Numbered from the stretch's first letter, positions 1 to 6,810 are shown. The stretch is DNA of 9,221 bases from Flavobacteriales bacterium (GCA_002862585.1 PKDP01000131.1:1-9221); one strand, 5' to 3'. Made by a program: numbers and translations. Notes: generated by a model not told the origin, from the sequence alone.

Positions 1-44
1 TTGGATTTTAAGTCCAACGTGTCTACCAATTCCACCACCTGGGC
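1..44 (-). tRNA. tRNA-Leu (anticodon UAA), 5' part only
   Basis: On the minus strand this reads as the 5' acceptor strand (GCCCAGG), a D arm with the leucine-type GGTGGAATTGGTAGACACG stretch, and a full anticodon arm with stem TTGGA/TCCAA around the loop CTTAAAA. That places UAA at positions 34-36, so it decodes UUA leucine codons, which are common in an AT-rich genome. The variable arm, T arm and 3' acceptor strand lie beyond the window. It follows tRNA-Gly by 45 bases on the same strand and is probably co-transcribed with it. The identity is firm; the gene is partial only because of the window edge. Confidence 0.93.
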
Positions 45-63
45 TTGGGGTAATCCAATAAAA

Positions 64-85
64 ATCCTCATCGTGAAAAGAGGAT
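64..85 (-). other. Small hairpin with T-run between the two tRNA genes
   Basis: On the minus strand, ATCCTC and GAGGAT form a 6-bp stem around a 10-nt loop, followed directly by five T residues, in the 45-bp spacer between tRNA-Gly and tRNA-Leu. It could be a tRNA processing landmark or a weak attenuator. The stem is short and half A-T, so it is unlikely to be an efficient terminator. The role is inferred; only the inverted repeat and T-run are seen. Confidence 0.3.
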
Positions 86-89
86 GTTG

Positions 90-161
90 AGCGAGTGATG
101 GGATTTGAACCCACGACCCTCACCTTGGCAAGGTGATGCTCTACCCCTGAGCTACACTCGC
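90..161 (-). tRNA. tRNA-Gly (anticodon GCC)
   Basis: A complete 72-nt cloverleaf can be folded by eye on the minus strand: acceptor stem GCGAGTG/CACTCGC, D stem GCTC/GAGC, anticodon stem TCACC/GGTGA with loop TTGCCAA (GCC at 34-36), and T arm GTGGG-TTCAAAT-CCCAT. The discriminator base is T, and the following bases are CAA, so the CCA end is not encoded and must be added after transcription. It decodes GGC and GGU glycine codons. It lies downstream of mutS but has its own promoter, so it is probably an independent tRNA unit with the following tRNA-Leu. Confidence 0.96.
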
Positions 162-172
162 AATAGGGAGGG

Positions 173-203
173 CAAATGTAATACATTTTTCAGATTGCAC
201 AAA
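173..203 (-). promoter_or_regulatory. Bacteroidota-type promoter for the tRNA unit
   Basis: On the minus strand there is TTTG (203-200), exactly 19 bases, then TACATTTG (180-173). This matches the known Bacteroidetes primary sigma factor consensus, a -33 TTTG and a -7 TAnnTTTG separated by about 19-21 bases. Transcription should start a few bases downstream, around 165-169, just before the tRNA-Gly 5' end at 161. An inverted repeat (GGAGGG at 167-172, CCCTCC at 204-209) sits directly against both ends of the promoter, and the -7 box lies in one arm of a second inverted repeat (174-188). Confidence 0.8.
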
Positions 204-220
204 CCCTCCATTTAAATTTT

Positions 221-2830
221 TTATTGCCCAATTACCTTTTTTATCTCATTCAACTTCATAAGTGCTTCAACTGGAGTCAATGAATTGATATCCAAGTCTT
301 TTATTTCATCGCGTATACGCTCTAAAATAGGGTCATCAAGCTGAAAGAAACTCAACTGTAAGTCCTCATCATTGCTAGATTCTGTCACTTTGGGTTTTCC
401 TTCTGATGAATGGGTTTTTTCAAGTCGCTTCATTATTAGCTTAGACTTATCAACCACTTGCTTGGGCATGCCTGCCATTTTTGCTACATGTATACCAAAA
501 CTGTGTTCACTTCCGCCTTCAACTAGCTTTCTTAGGAATAAAATTTGATTGTCTATCTCCTTTACCGATACATTGAAATTCTTAATGCGTTTGAATGTAG
601 ACGTCATATCGTTTAACTCATGGTAATGGGTAGCAAATAAGGTTTTTGCCTTTGTAGAATGTTCGTGCACAAACTCTGCTATTGCCCAAGCAATGGAAAT
701 ACCATCATAAGTACTTGTTCCTCGACCAATTTCATCCAATAATATCAAACTTCGGTCAGAAATATTATTTAAGATACTCGCCGTCTCATTCATCTCTACC
801 ATAAAGGTTGATTCTCCTTGAGAAATATTATCAGATGCTCCTACTCTTGTAAATATCTTGTCGACAATACCAATACTAGCACTTTCTGCTGGTATGAAAC
901 ATCCCATCTGAGCCAAGAGAACGATTAAAGCTGTTTGCCGAAGTATAGCGGACTTACCAGACATGTTTGGTCCAGTAATCATAATTATCTGTTGGTTTTG
1001 CCTATCCAAAAATACATCGTTAGCAATGTATTCTTCACCCACGGCTAACTGCTGCTCAATGACAGGGTGTCGACCATTTTTAATACTTAACTCATAGCCT
1101 TCATTAATTTCTGGCTTGGTATACCTGTGTCGCCTAGAAAGTTCTGCAAAGGACAATAAACAGTCTAATTGGGATATTCGTTGAGCGTTAATCTGTACTT
1201 CTGGAATGTAATCAATCAGACTCAAAACTAAATCGTTGAATAACTTAGTCTCTAATGCTAAAATCTTTTCCTCCGCTCCTAATATTTTAGTCTCTAATTC
1301 CTTCAACTCTTGAGTAACATAACGCTCAGCGTTTACTAAGGTTTGTTTTCTTATCCACTCCTCTGGAACTTTATCTTTGTGTGTATTTCTTACTTCTAAA
1401 TAATAGCCAAACACATTGTTGAAGGCAATCTTAAGCGATGGAATGGCGGTGCGTTCTGTTTCTCTTTGTAGTATTTGTTGTAAATGGGTGTGGCTATGCT
1501 CAGCGATAGAACGCAAATCGTCTAGCTCGGAGTTTACGCCCTTTGAAATCACCATACCCTTACTCACCGTAATTGGTGCGTCTTCATTAATTTCTTTAGC
1601 AACCCTATCTCTTATAATTTCACATAAATTCAGATGATCAGATAGCTGAATAAGTGACTTATTATTGGATTGTTTGCAGTATGCTTTTATTGGCTCAATA
1701 GCAGTCAATGCCTTCTTAAGCTGAACGACTTCCCTTGGGTTAATACGTGCTGTCGCTACTTTAGAAATCAAACGCTCTAAATCGCCTATCTCTTTAATGT
1801 TGGTAGACAAAACCTCAATATCGGCTTTCATAAAATAGTCAACAGCCGATAATCTATCCTCGATAAGAGTCTTTTCTTTTAAAGGAAATGCCATCCATCG
1901 CTTCAACAGTCGAGACGCCATTGGCGTAATGGTAAAATCTATGATGTCAATTAAAGTAATGGCATCTTCACTAGACGAATTAAATAACTCCAAATTTCGA
2001 ATTGTAAACCTATCCATCCAAACATGATTAGACTCTTCAATCCTCTGAAGGTTAACGATGTGTTTAATGTGGTTGTGATGCGTTTCTGAAAGGTAATGCA
2101 AAGCTGCACCTGCTGCAATAGTTCCTGCCGTCATGTACTCAACGCCAAAGCCTTTCAGAGAAATCGTCCCAAAATGTGCCAATAACTTCTCTTTCGTAAA
2201 ATCATCAGCAAACACCCAATCTTCTAATGTACTGGTGTAATATTTATCCCCAAAAAGTTGACTGAATTTTTGGCTAAACTGTTTTTGAATAATTATTTCC
2301 GAAGGGTTAAAACTTTGAATAAGCTTACCCACGTATTCGTCCTTGCCTTGTGCTAGTAAAAACTCGCCAGTAGAAATGTCCAAAAAGGAAATTCCTATTT
2401 CTTTTGTCCCAAAATGAATAGAAGCTAAAAAATTATTGGACTTATGGTCAAGGACTTTATCATTGTAAGACACACCTGGCGTGACAAGTTCCGTAACGCC
2501 TCGCTTTACGATGGATTTGGTTGCCTTTGGGTCTTCTAATTGGTCACAGATAGCTACGCGTTGTCCTGACCTTACTAGGTTGGGCAAATAGGTGTCTAAA
2601 GCATGATGGGGAAAGCCAGCAAGTGCATCATTCGAGGAACCGTTTGAACGTTTAGTTAGTGTAATTCCTAAAATTTTGGATGCTTTAACGGCATCATCAC
2701 CAAAAGTCTCGTAAAAATCACCTACCCTAAATAATAGCATAGCAGTAGGGTATTTAGCCTTTATGCTATTGTATTGCTTCATCAAAGGGGTAACCTTCTT
2801 TACACTACTTGTATTTTTTTTAGCTGCCAA
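221..2830 (-). CDS. mutS: DNA mismatch repair protein MutS
   Basis: MutS (869 residues, normal MutS1 length) recognises base mismatches and small loops and, using ATP, acts as a sliding clamp to recruit MutL. Seen: the mismatch-wedge Phe-X-Glu motif (F39, E41 in GDFYETF) in the N-terminal domain; connector, core and clamp regions to about residue 575; the P-loop GPNMSGKS at 620-627; the signature segment beginning S674-TFM; Walker B with D699-E700; and the conserved His in FATHYH (H735). The C-terminal tail has a QLSFF motif (825-829) resembling a sliding-clamp-binding site and an LTPVEAL segment (851-857) typical of the MutS tetramerisation tail. The start used is TTG at 2830-2828. An in-frame TAA lies seven codons upstream, and the first ATG would be residue 17, cutting into the TPLMKQY segment usually present in MutS. 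It is divergent from the methyltransferase gene across 40 bp. MutL is not in the window. Confidence 0.97.
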   Translation of the reverse strand: MAAKKNTSSVKKVTPLMKQYNSIKAKYPTAMLLFRVGDFYETFGDDAVKASKILGITLTKRSNGSSNDALAGFPHHALDTYLPNLVRSGQRVAICDQLEDPKATKSIVKRGVTELVTPGVSYNDKVLDHKSNNFLASIHFGTKEIGISFLDISTGEFLLAQGKDEYVGKLIQSFNPSEIIIQKQFSQKFSQLFGDKYYTSTLEDWVFADDFTKEKLLAHFGTISLKGFGVEYMTAGTIAAGAALHYLSETHHNHIKHIVNLQRIEESNHVWMDRFTIRNLELFNSSSEDAITLIDIIDFTITPMASRLLKRWMAFPLKEKTLIEDRLSAVDYFMKADIEVLSTNIKEIGDLERLISKVATARINPREVVQLKKALTAIEPIKAYCKQSNNKSLIQLSDHLNLCEIIRDRVAKEINEDAPITVSKGMVISKGVNSELDDLRSIAEHSHTHLQQILQRETERTAIPSLKIAFNNVFGYYLEVRNTHKDKVPEEWIRKQTLVNAERYVTQELKELETKILGAEEKILALETKLFNDLVLSLIDYIPEVQINAQRISQLDCLLSFAELSRRHRYTKPEINEGYELSIKNGRHPVIEQQLAVGEEYIANDVFLDRQNQQIIMITGPNMSGKSAILRQTALIVLLAQMGCFIPAESASIGIVDKIFTRVGASDNISQGESTFMVEMNETASILNNISDRSLILLDEIGRGTSTYDGISIAWAIAEFVHEHSTKAKTLFATHYHELNDMTSTFKRIKNFNVSVKEIDNQILFLRKLVEGGSEHSFGIHVAKMAGMPKQVVDKSKLIMKRLEKTHSSEGKPKVTESSNDEDLQLSFFQLDDPILERIRDEIKDLDINSLTPVEALMKLNEIKKVIGQ

Positions 2831-2870
2831 CGGTCTATTTTGTATAATTTAGCGAACAGATTTTTAAAAG

Positions 2871-3395
2871 ATGCGTAAGTTAAAAAATAAGGAGTTAAAT
2901 CGTTTAAATTTAGAAGAATTTAAAAGTACAAAAAAATTACCGATTGTTATCGTTCTCGATAACGTTAGAAGCGCACATAATGTAGGTTCAATATTCAGAA
3001 CTTCCGATGCCTTTTTGATTGAAAAGGTAATGCTCTGTGGTATTTGTCCTACTCCACCCAAAAATGAAATACGAAAAACCGCTTTGGGGGCAACCGAATC
3101 TATGGACTGGGAATATTTTGAGAATACTGCCGACTGCATTAAAACTCTAGCTGAAAAAGATTTTTCCATACTTAGCATTGAACAAGCTGACAACTCTGTT
3201 GAGCTTCAAGATTTTGAAATTGACAGCTCAAAAAAAGTAGCCTTGATTTTCGGTAATGAGGTCAATGGTGTAAGTAACGAATGTATTGCTCTGAGCGATG
3301 GTGTTATAGAAATACCCCAGTACGGAACAAAACATTCATTCAATGTCTCAGTCAGTGCCGGGATTGTTCTTTGGGACTTAGCTAAAAAACTATAA
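2871..3395 (+). CDS. SpoU/TrmH-family RNA 2'-O-methyltransferase
   Basis: This 174-residue protein is a compact SPOUT-class enzyme, expected to move a methyl group from S-adenosylmethionine to a ribose 2'-OH of tRNA or rRNA in the cytoplasm. All three SpoU motifs are visible: motif 1 at about 31-46 (NVRSAHNVGSIFRTSD, with N37 and the catalytic-type R43), motif 2 at 127-135 (FGNEVNGVS), and motif 3 at 146-168 (IEIPQYG through SFNVSVSAG, with S156 and N158). These fold into the trefoil knot that binds the cofactor. It has only a short N-terminal extension and no L30e-like substrate-binding domain, so it resembles the small TrmH/TrmL-like group. The exact RNA target cannot be read from sequence. 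It is divergent from mutS, and its stop lies 2 bp from the stop of the convergent OmpA-family gene, with no room for a terminator between. Confidence 0.9.
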   Translation: MRKLKNKELNRLNLEEFKSTKKLPIVIVLDNVRSAHNVGSIFRTSDAFLIEKVMLCGICPTPPKNEIRKTALGATESMDWEYFENTADCIKTLAEKDFSILSIEQADNSVELQDFEIDSSKKVALIFGNEVNGVSNECIALSDGVIEIPQYGTKHSFNVSVSAGIVLWDLAKKL

Positions 3396-3397
3396 TC

Positions 3398-4921
3398 CTA
3401 TTTCTTTATAAAGTCAACTCTCCTGTTCACTTCGTTCATGTAGTCTTCCAAGTTGTAGCCTCCATTTTCAGAGTCTGCACTGAAGTTCGACTTTAGCAAT
3501 AATGGACTTGCTTCACCTTTTGAAACCACTTCAAACCTATCAGCATCTACACCAAAAACATCAACGAGGTATCGGATTGCATTTTCTGCTCTTTCCTTTG
3601 CTAACTCTAAATTGAAGTCAATAGTTCCTCTATTGTCAGCGTGACCAACAACAAAGTATGTATCGCCTTCATTTTCATTCATTATTTTTGCTGCTATCGC
3701 TAATCTTTTAAAATCTTCATTTCGAATTTTTGTACTTGCAGTGCTAAAGAAAATTGATGGTAAAACAGTCGAAGATGAATTGCTACCACTAGATTTTTTA
3801 GAGACCTCTATACCTTGATAGTTTACAATAGCACCTTTTTCTGAACTCTCTAAATCTCTGCTATCTGGAACACCATCACCATCTGAGTCAATTTCAACAC
3901 CATCAGAATTTACCTTAGCATTTCGCGATGTAAATACATCCTTATCTTTATAGTCATAAACACCATCATTGTCTATGTCCATAGGCACTCCTGAACCATC
4001 TACGCTCACACCTTCTGGAGTTTCGTTGTCTTTATCGAAATAATCTGCTACACCATCTTCATCCGAATCTTTTGACATCTTTTGTACTTTTTGAGCAATG
4101 CGTTTTTGAGTATGATAGGCATCGTCCAGGGGATTATACCAATGCATTGATTTCTTTTTTGAGCCCAATGAATAGGTTAAACCTAAAGAAAATGACATGA
4201 ATCTATCATTTTTAGTTCCCAATACATCTCTTCCTGATTGTTTAGTAATGTCAATAACATCTGAATTAATCAAGTAATATTTGATTTTAGCTGCAAAATC
4301 AATACGGTCACTAATTTTATATAGCACATGTGTTGCGGCTTTGAAATAAGCTTCAGTTTGTACCTCTTTATTTTCTAAATCACTGTTTTCATAGCCTCTA
4401 TATCCAATAACATCATTATTAGATATTTTTCGTTGTACGGAACGGAAAGACATTAATCCGAGTCCTAATTCTCCAAAAATCTTAACCTTTGATGTTTTAT
4501 ACTTTTTAGTATTGAGCACAAAGTTTGATAGGTTAATAAGTAAACTACCATCGAAATTCGTATAATGGGCTAGAAACTTTGTTGACATAGTATCCAAACT
4601 AGCTTCATAAACTGTAGTACAGTGGTCGCAACTTCCGAACTCTCTTCGTAATCCACCTAACTTACCAAATCCAAACTCAGCTTGCAAGCCATACATATTG
4701 TTGAACATTTTCTTAGCGTTTATTGCTCCAGAAAATCTAAACTCATTAAAGTTTCCAATACTAGCCGGGTAAAAATCATGTTGCTTAATGTCTCCTAAAA
4801 AGATATTAGAGGATAAAACATCGGCACCGACAGAAATTGAATTAAATTGTGGACTCCTGGTCTGGGCGAATGAGCTTAAACACCCAACAAGAAGTAATAG
4901 GACTAGTGTTAAATTTTTCAT
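3398..4921 (-). CDS. OmpA-family outer membrane protein with thrombospondin type 3 repeats
   Basis: A predicted outer membrane protein of 507 residues that should tie the membrane to peptidoglycan. Seen: a signal peptide (1-19) with a Leu/Val-rich core ending SSFA before Q20; a region of alternating aromatic and hydrophobic stretches (about 25-260) consistent with a beta-barrel; three thrombospondin type 3 calcium-type repeats DxDxDGVxDxxD starting at D285, D315 and D345, exactly 30 residues apart; a Ser-rich linker (374-385); and a C-terminal OmpA domain (about 388-507). The OmpA domain keeps the diaminopimelate-binding Asp and Arg (D429 in HADNRG, R444 in KERAEN, 15 apart as in E. coli OmpA) and ends with NRRVDF. 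A C98-x-x-C101 pair lies in the N-terminal region. L11-V-G-C14 resembles a lipobox, but cleavage before Q20 fits a barrel protein better. The gene is divergent from another OmpA-like gene and is not disrupted. Confidence 0.9.
   Translation of the reverse strand: MKNLTLVLLLLVGCLSSFAQTRSPQFNSISVGADVLSSNIFLGDIKQHDFYPASIGNFNEFRFSGAINAKKMFNNMYGLQAEFGFGKLGGLRREFGSCDHCTTVYEASLDTMSTKFLAHYTNFDGSLLINLSNFVLNTKKYKTSKVKIFGELGLGLMSFRSVQRKISNNDVIGYRGYENSDLENKEVQTEAYFKAATHVLYKISDRIDFAAKIKYYLINSDVIDITKQSGRDVLGTKNDRFMSFSLGLTYSLGSKKKSMHWYNPLDDAYHTQKRIAQKVQKMSKDSDEDGVADYFDKDNETPEGVSVDGSGVPMDIDNDGVYDYKDKDVFTSRNAKVNSDGVEIDSDGDGVPDSRDLESSEKGAIVNYQGIEVSKKSSGSNSSSTVLPSIFFSTASTKIRNEDFKRLAIAAKIMNENEGDTYFVVGHADNRGTIDFNLELAKERAENAIRYLVDVFGVDADRFEVVSKGEASPLLLKSNFSADSENGGYNLEDYMNEVNRRVDFIKK
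3800..4069 (-). repeat. Three 30-residue thrombospondin type 3 repeats within the OmpA-family gene
   Basis: Residues 285-314, 315-344 and 345-374 are three tandem units of 30 residues (90 bp each). Each begins DxDxDGVxDxxD, a calcium-binding-type loop, and each has a V-x-x-x-G-(V/I) segment near its end. The register is exact, with no insertion between units. The DNA copies have diverged, so this is a protein-level repeat rather than a recent duplication. In this family such repeats form a calcium-stiffened linker between barrel and peptidoglycan-binding domain. Confidence 0.85.
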
Positions 4922-4946
4922 GATTTAAAAGTATTTATTTAGTCCA

Positions 4947-4954
4947 CAAAAGTA
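4947..4954 (-). promoter_or_regulatory. Putative -7 box for the leftward OmpA-family gene
   Basis: The minus strand reads TACTTTTG at 4954-4947, an exact match to TAnnTTTG. It would give a 5' leader of about 20-25 bases before the ATG at 4921-4919. The -33 element is weak: the nearest minus-strand TTG is at 4981-4979, inside a palindrome, 24 bases from the -7 box, longer than the usual spacing. The call rests on the -7 match and its position. Confidence 0.5.
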
Positions 4955-4969
4955 AGTTATTTAATAAAA

Positions 4970-4983
4970 CATTGTTAACAATG
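4970..4983. promoter_or_regulatory. Perfect 14-bp palindrome in the divergent promoter region
   Basis: CATTGTTAACAATG is its own reverse complement over 14 bp. It lies between the two divergent OmpA-like genes, about 16 bp upstream of the leftward -7 box and so over the expected -33 region of that promoter. Symmetry and position suit binding by a dimeric regulator, but no regulator gene is nearby and AT-rich DNA makes short palindromes by chance. The palindrome is observed; the operator role is inferred. Confidence 0.35.
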
Positions 4984-5018
4984 ATATATTTAAAATTATT
5001 TATCATGTACACTCATAA

Positions 5019-5044
5019 TTTGTAACCTAATAAATATATATTTG
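5019..5044 (+). promoter_or_regulatory. Putative promoter for the rightward OmpA-like/TPR lipoprotein gene
   Basis: TATATTTG at 5037-5044 matches TAnnTTTG exactly. A TTTG at 5019-5022 could serve as the -33 element, but the spacing is 14 bases rather than the usual 19 or so. Transcription would begin near 5050, leaving about 15 bases before the ATG at 5065 or about 30 before the ATG at 5080, which favours the later start. Confidence 0.5.
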
Positions 5045-5064
5045 CAATTATCAACTAACTTTTA

Positions 5065-6759
5065 ATGAAATTCATGATAATGAAAAAGACAAATTTTTTC
5101 AAATCCTCAATAGTATTCGCAGCTCTATTATTACTAAGTTCGTGCGGGCTAGATTTAATGGTTTCTAAGTTCAACACTTTAGAATACACTGTTACGCCAA
5201 CTCAAGTTGAAGTTCACGGCGGAGTCATCGACATTGAACTGGATGTAAACATCCCGAAAAAATATTTCCAGAAAAATGCTTCTGCCGAGTTCAGACCAAT
5301 GTTAGCAGAAAGTGCTGATAGTGATAACAAAGTGTTTTTTGAGCCTGTGAAACTACAAGGAGAAAAAGTATCGTCTAATGGCAATACTATTGGCTATGTA
5401 ACTGGCGGAAAATTTACCTACAAAGGGAGCCTGGAGTATACAGAAGATATGTTTGCTTATGACTTGTTTGCAACAGCTACTGCTACTATGAATGACAACA
5501 GCAAGTACCTTGGCTCATTGAAAATTGCAGACGGTATTATGGCTACTGCTACTCGAGTAAAGAATAATGAGGAACCAAAATTCGCTGACCATACTTATGA
5601 GAAAGAAACTATTCTCGAAGAAACGGCTGTTATTTACTTTACCGTTAACAATTCTACAGTAAGGTATTCTCAAAAAAGTTCTGACGAAGTAAAACGTTTG
5701 AAAGAATTTGCTAAGCAAGGCTTCAAAACAAAAAACATTGAAATTTCTTCATACGCATCACCAGAAGGCAGTTTAGATGTTAACGATAAAGTTTCAGGAA
5801 ACAGAGCCAAGTCAACTTTCTCTTACGCTAAGCGATTAATGAGAGATTTGAAAGTTGATGGTGCTAAAAACGATGATTTATACATCAATAGCTCTAAAGG
5901 TGAAGACTGGGGCGGTTTTAATAATCTTGTTAATTCTTCTGATTTAAAGGACAAAAGCAAGGTTTTAAATATTGTTAGAAATCAGAAAGACCCTCAAAAA
6001 AGAGAGGAAGCTATTAGAGATATGGCTGAAATTTATGACGCAATAGAAGATGACGTTCTTCCAAAATTAAGAAAAGCAACCATCACCCTTCGTGTGTATG
6101 AGCCAAAGAAAACAGATGAAGAAATTGCATCTTTAGCTATTTCAGACCCTTCTCAATTGGACATGAAAGAAATGCTATTTGCTGCTACTTTGTTAAATGA
6201 TAATTCGATTAAGAAAACTATTTATAAAGCAACTACAAGTGCCTATCCTAACGACTACAGAGCGTACAACAATTTACTTTGCATGAATATCATTGAAAAA
6301 GATTTCAATAAGGCAAAGATGAATTTAGGTAAAGCCGAGAAATTAGGATCCAGCGCAAAAGAAGTAAGCGAAAACAAAGGAATAATAGCAGCCATTTCAG
6401 GTGATTTAGAAGGTGCTAATTCTTTATATAGTAAATCAGGAGCATCAGACCTAAACAAAGGTATTCTAGCAATTAAAATGGGTGATTATGCTTCTGCTAG
6501 TAGTAAACTTAAAGGTAATGGCTACAATGCTACACTTGCTCAAATCCTAAATGGAAATAATGCTACTACAAGTGACAAAACAACTGACGGCTACTATTTA
6601 AATGCTATTTCAAGTACACGTTCAGGTAATTTTGATAAAGCAGTCCAAAATTTAAGCCAAGCAATAAGCCTTGATGCTAACCTTTCTAAGGAAGCTGCTA
6701 AAGACGTTGAATTCATCAAACTGAAAGATAATTTAGAATTTCAATCTTTAGTTAAGTAA
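5065..6759 (+). CDS. Lipoprotein with OmpA-like domain and tetratricopeptide-like repeats
   Basis: Predicted envelope lipoprotein of 564 residues from the first ATG. Three in-frame ATGs lie close together (residues 1, 4, 6); MKKTNFF from M6 (position 5080) is the more typical lipoprotein start. Seen: a signal peptide with lipobox LSSC (C27 from the first ATG); a beta-rich domain (about 38-195); an OmpA-like domain (about 200-345); and a helical C-terminal region (about 367-564) with TPR-like helix pairs near 393-430, 431-461, 462-490 and 509-545. In the OmpA-like part, SYASPEG (229-235) has S232 where E. coli OmpA has its peptidoglycan-binding Asp, while R247 is kept. A long insertion containing GEDWGGF (279-285) precedes LPKLRKATITL (332-342). 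From memory, a similar GEDW-type insertion occurs in other Bacteroidota OmpA-like proteins. No peptidoglycan-binding or assembly role is proven. It ends just before a strong terminator. Confidence 0.85.
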   Translation: MKFMIMKKTNFFKSSIVFAALLLLSSCGLDLMVSKFNTLEYTVTPTQVEVHGGVIDIELDVNIPKKYFQKNASAEFRPMLAESADSDNKVFFEPVKLQGEKVSSNGNTIGYVTGGKFTYKGSLEYTEDMFAYDLFATATATMNDNSKYLGSLKIADGIMATATRVKNNEEPKFADHTYEKETILEETAVIYFTVNNSTVRYSQKSSDEVKRLKEFAKQGFKTKNIEISSYASPEGSLDVNDKVSGNRAKSTFSYAKRLMRDLKVDGAKNDDLYINSSKGEDWGGFNNLVNSSDLKDKSKVLNIVRNQKDPQKREEAIRDMAEIYDAIEDDVLPKLRKATITLRVYEPKKTDEEIASLAISDPSQLDMKEMLFAATLLNDNSIKKTIYKATTSAYPNDYRAYNNLLCMNIIEKDFNKAKMNLGKAEKLGSSAKEVSENKGIIAAISGDLEGANSLYSKSGASDLNKGILAIKMGDYASASSKLKGNGYNATLAQILNGNNATTSDKTTDGYYLNAISSTRSGNFDKAVQNLSQAISLDANLSKEAAKDVEFIKLKDNLEFQSLVK

Positions 6760-6780
6760 TAAAATAAATTTCTGAAATTT

Positions 6781-6810
6781 AAAAAAGCCCGTTATCACGG
6801 GCTTTTTTTT
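6781..6810. terminator. Bidirectional intrinsic terminator
   Basis: AAAAAAGCCCG, loop TTATCA, then CGGGCTTTTTTTT gives an 11-bp stem with a GC core and flanking A and T tracts, so it can end transcription from both sides. It sits 21 bases after the lipoprotein stop and directly after the deoxynucleoside kinase stop, whose TAA (6809-6811) overlaps the final T residues. It is the clearest terminator in the window. Confidence 0.93.

Noticed and set aside
1416..1637. Open frame of 73 codons on the plus strand inside mutS
   Set aside because: It lies wholly within the strongly supported mutS gene on the other strand, has no recognisable motif and no promoter; it is a shadow frame.
2864..3193. Open frame of 109 codons on the minus strand over the methyltransferase gene
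   Set aside because: It is antisense to a gene with all three SpoU motifs, and its composition looks like a reverse-frame artefact.
5032..5043. 12-bp palindrome AAATATATATTT upstream of the lipoprotein gene
   Set aside because: It is simple alternating A/T sequence overlapping the -7 box; no need for an operator explanation.
5515..6458. Two short minus-strand open frames (5515-5718 and 6255-6458) within the lipoprotein gene
   Set aside because: Both are antisense to well-supported coding sequence and show no domain, signal or regulatory context.
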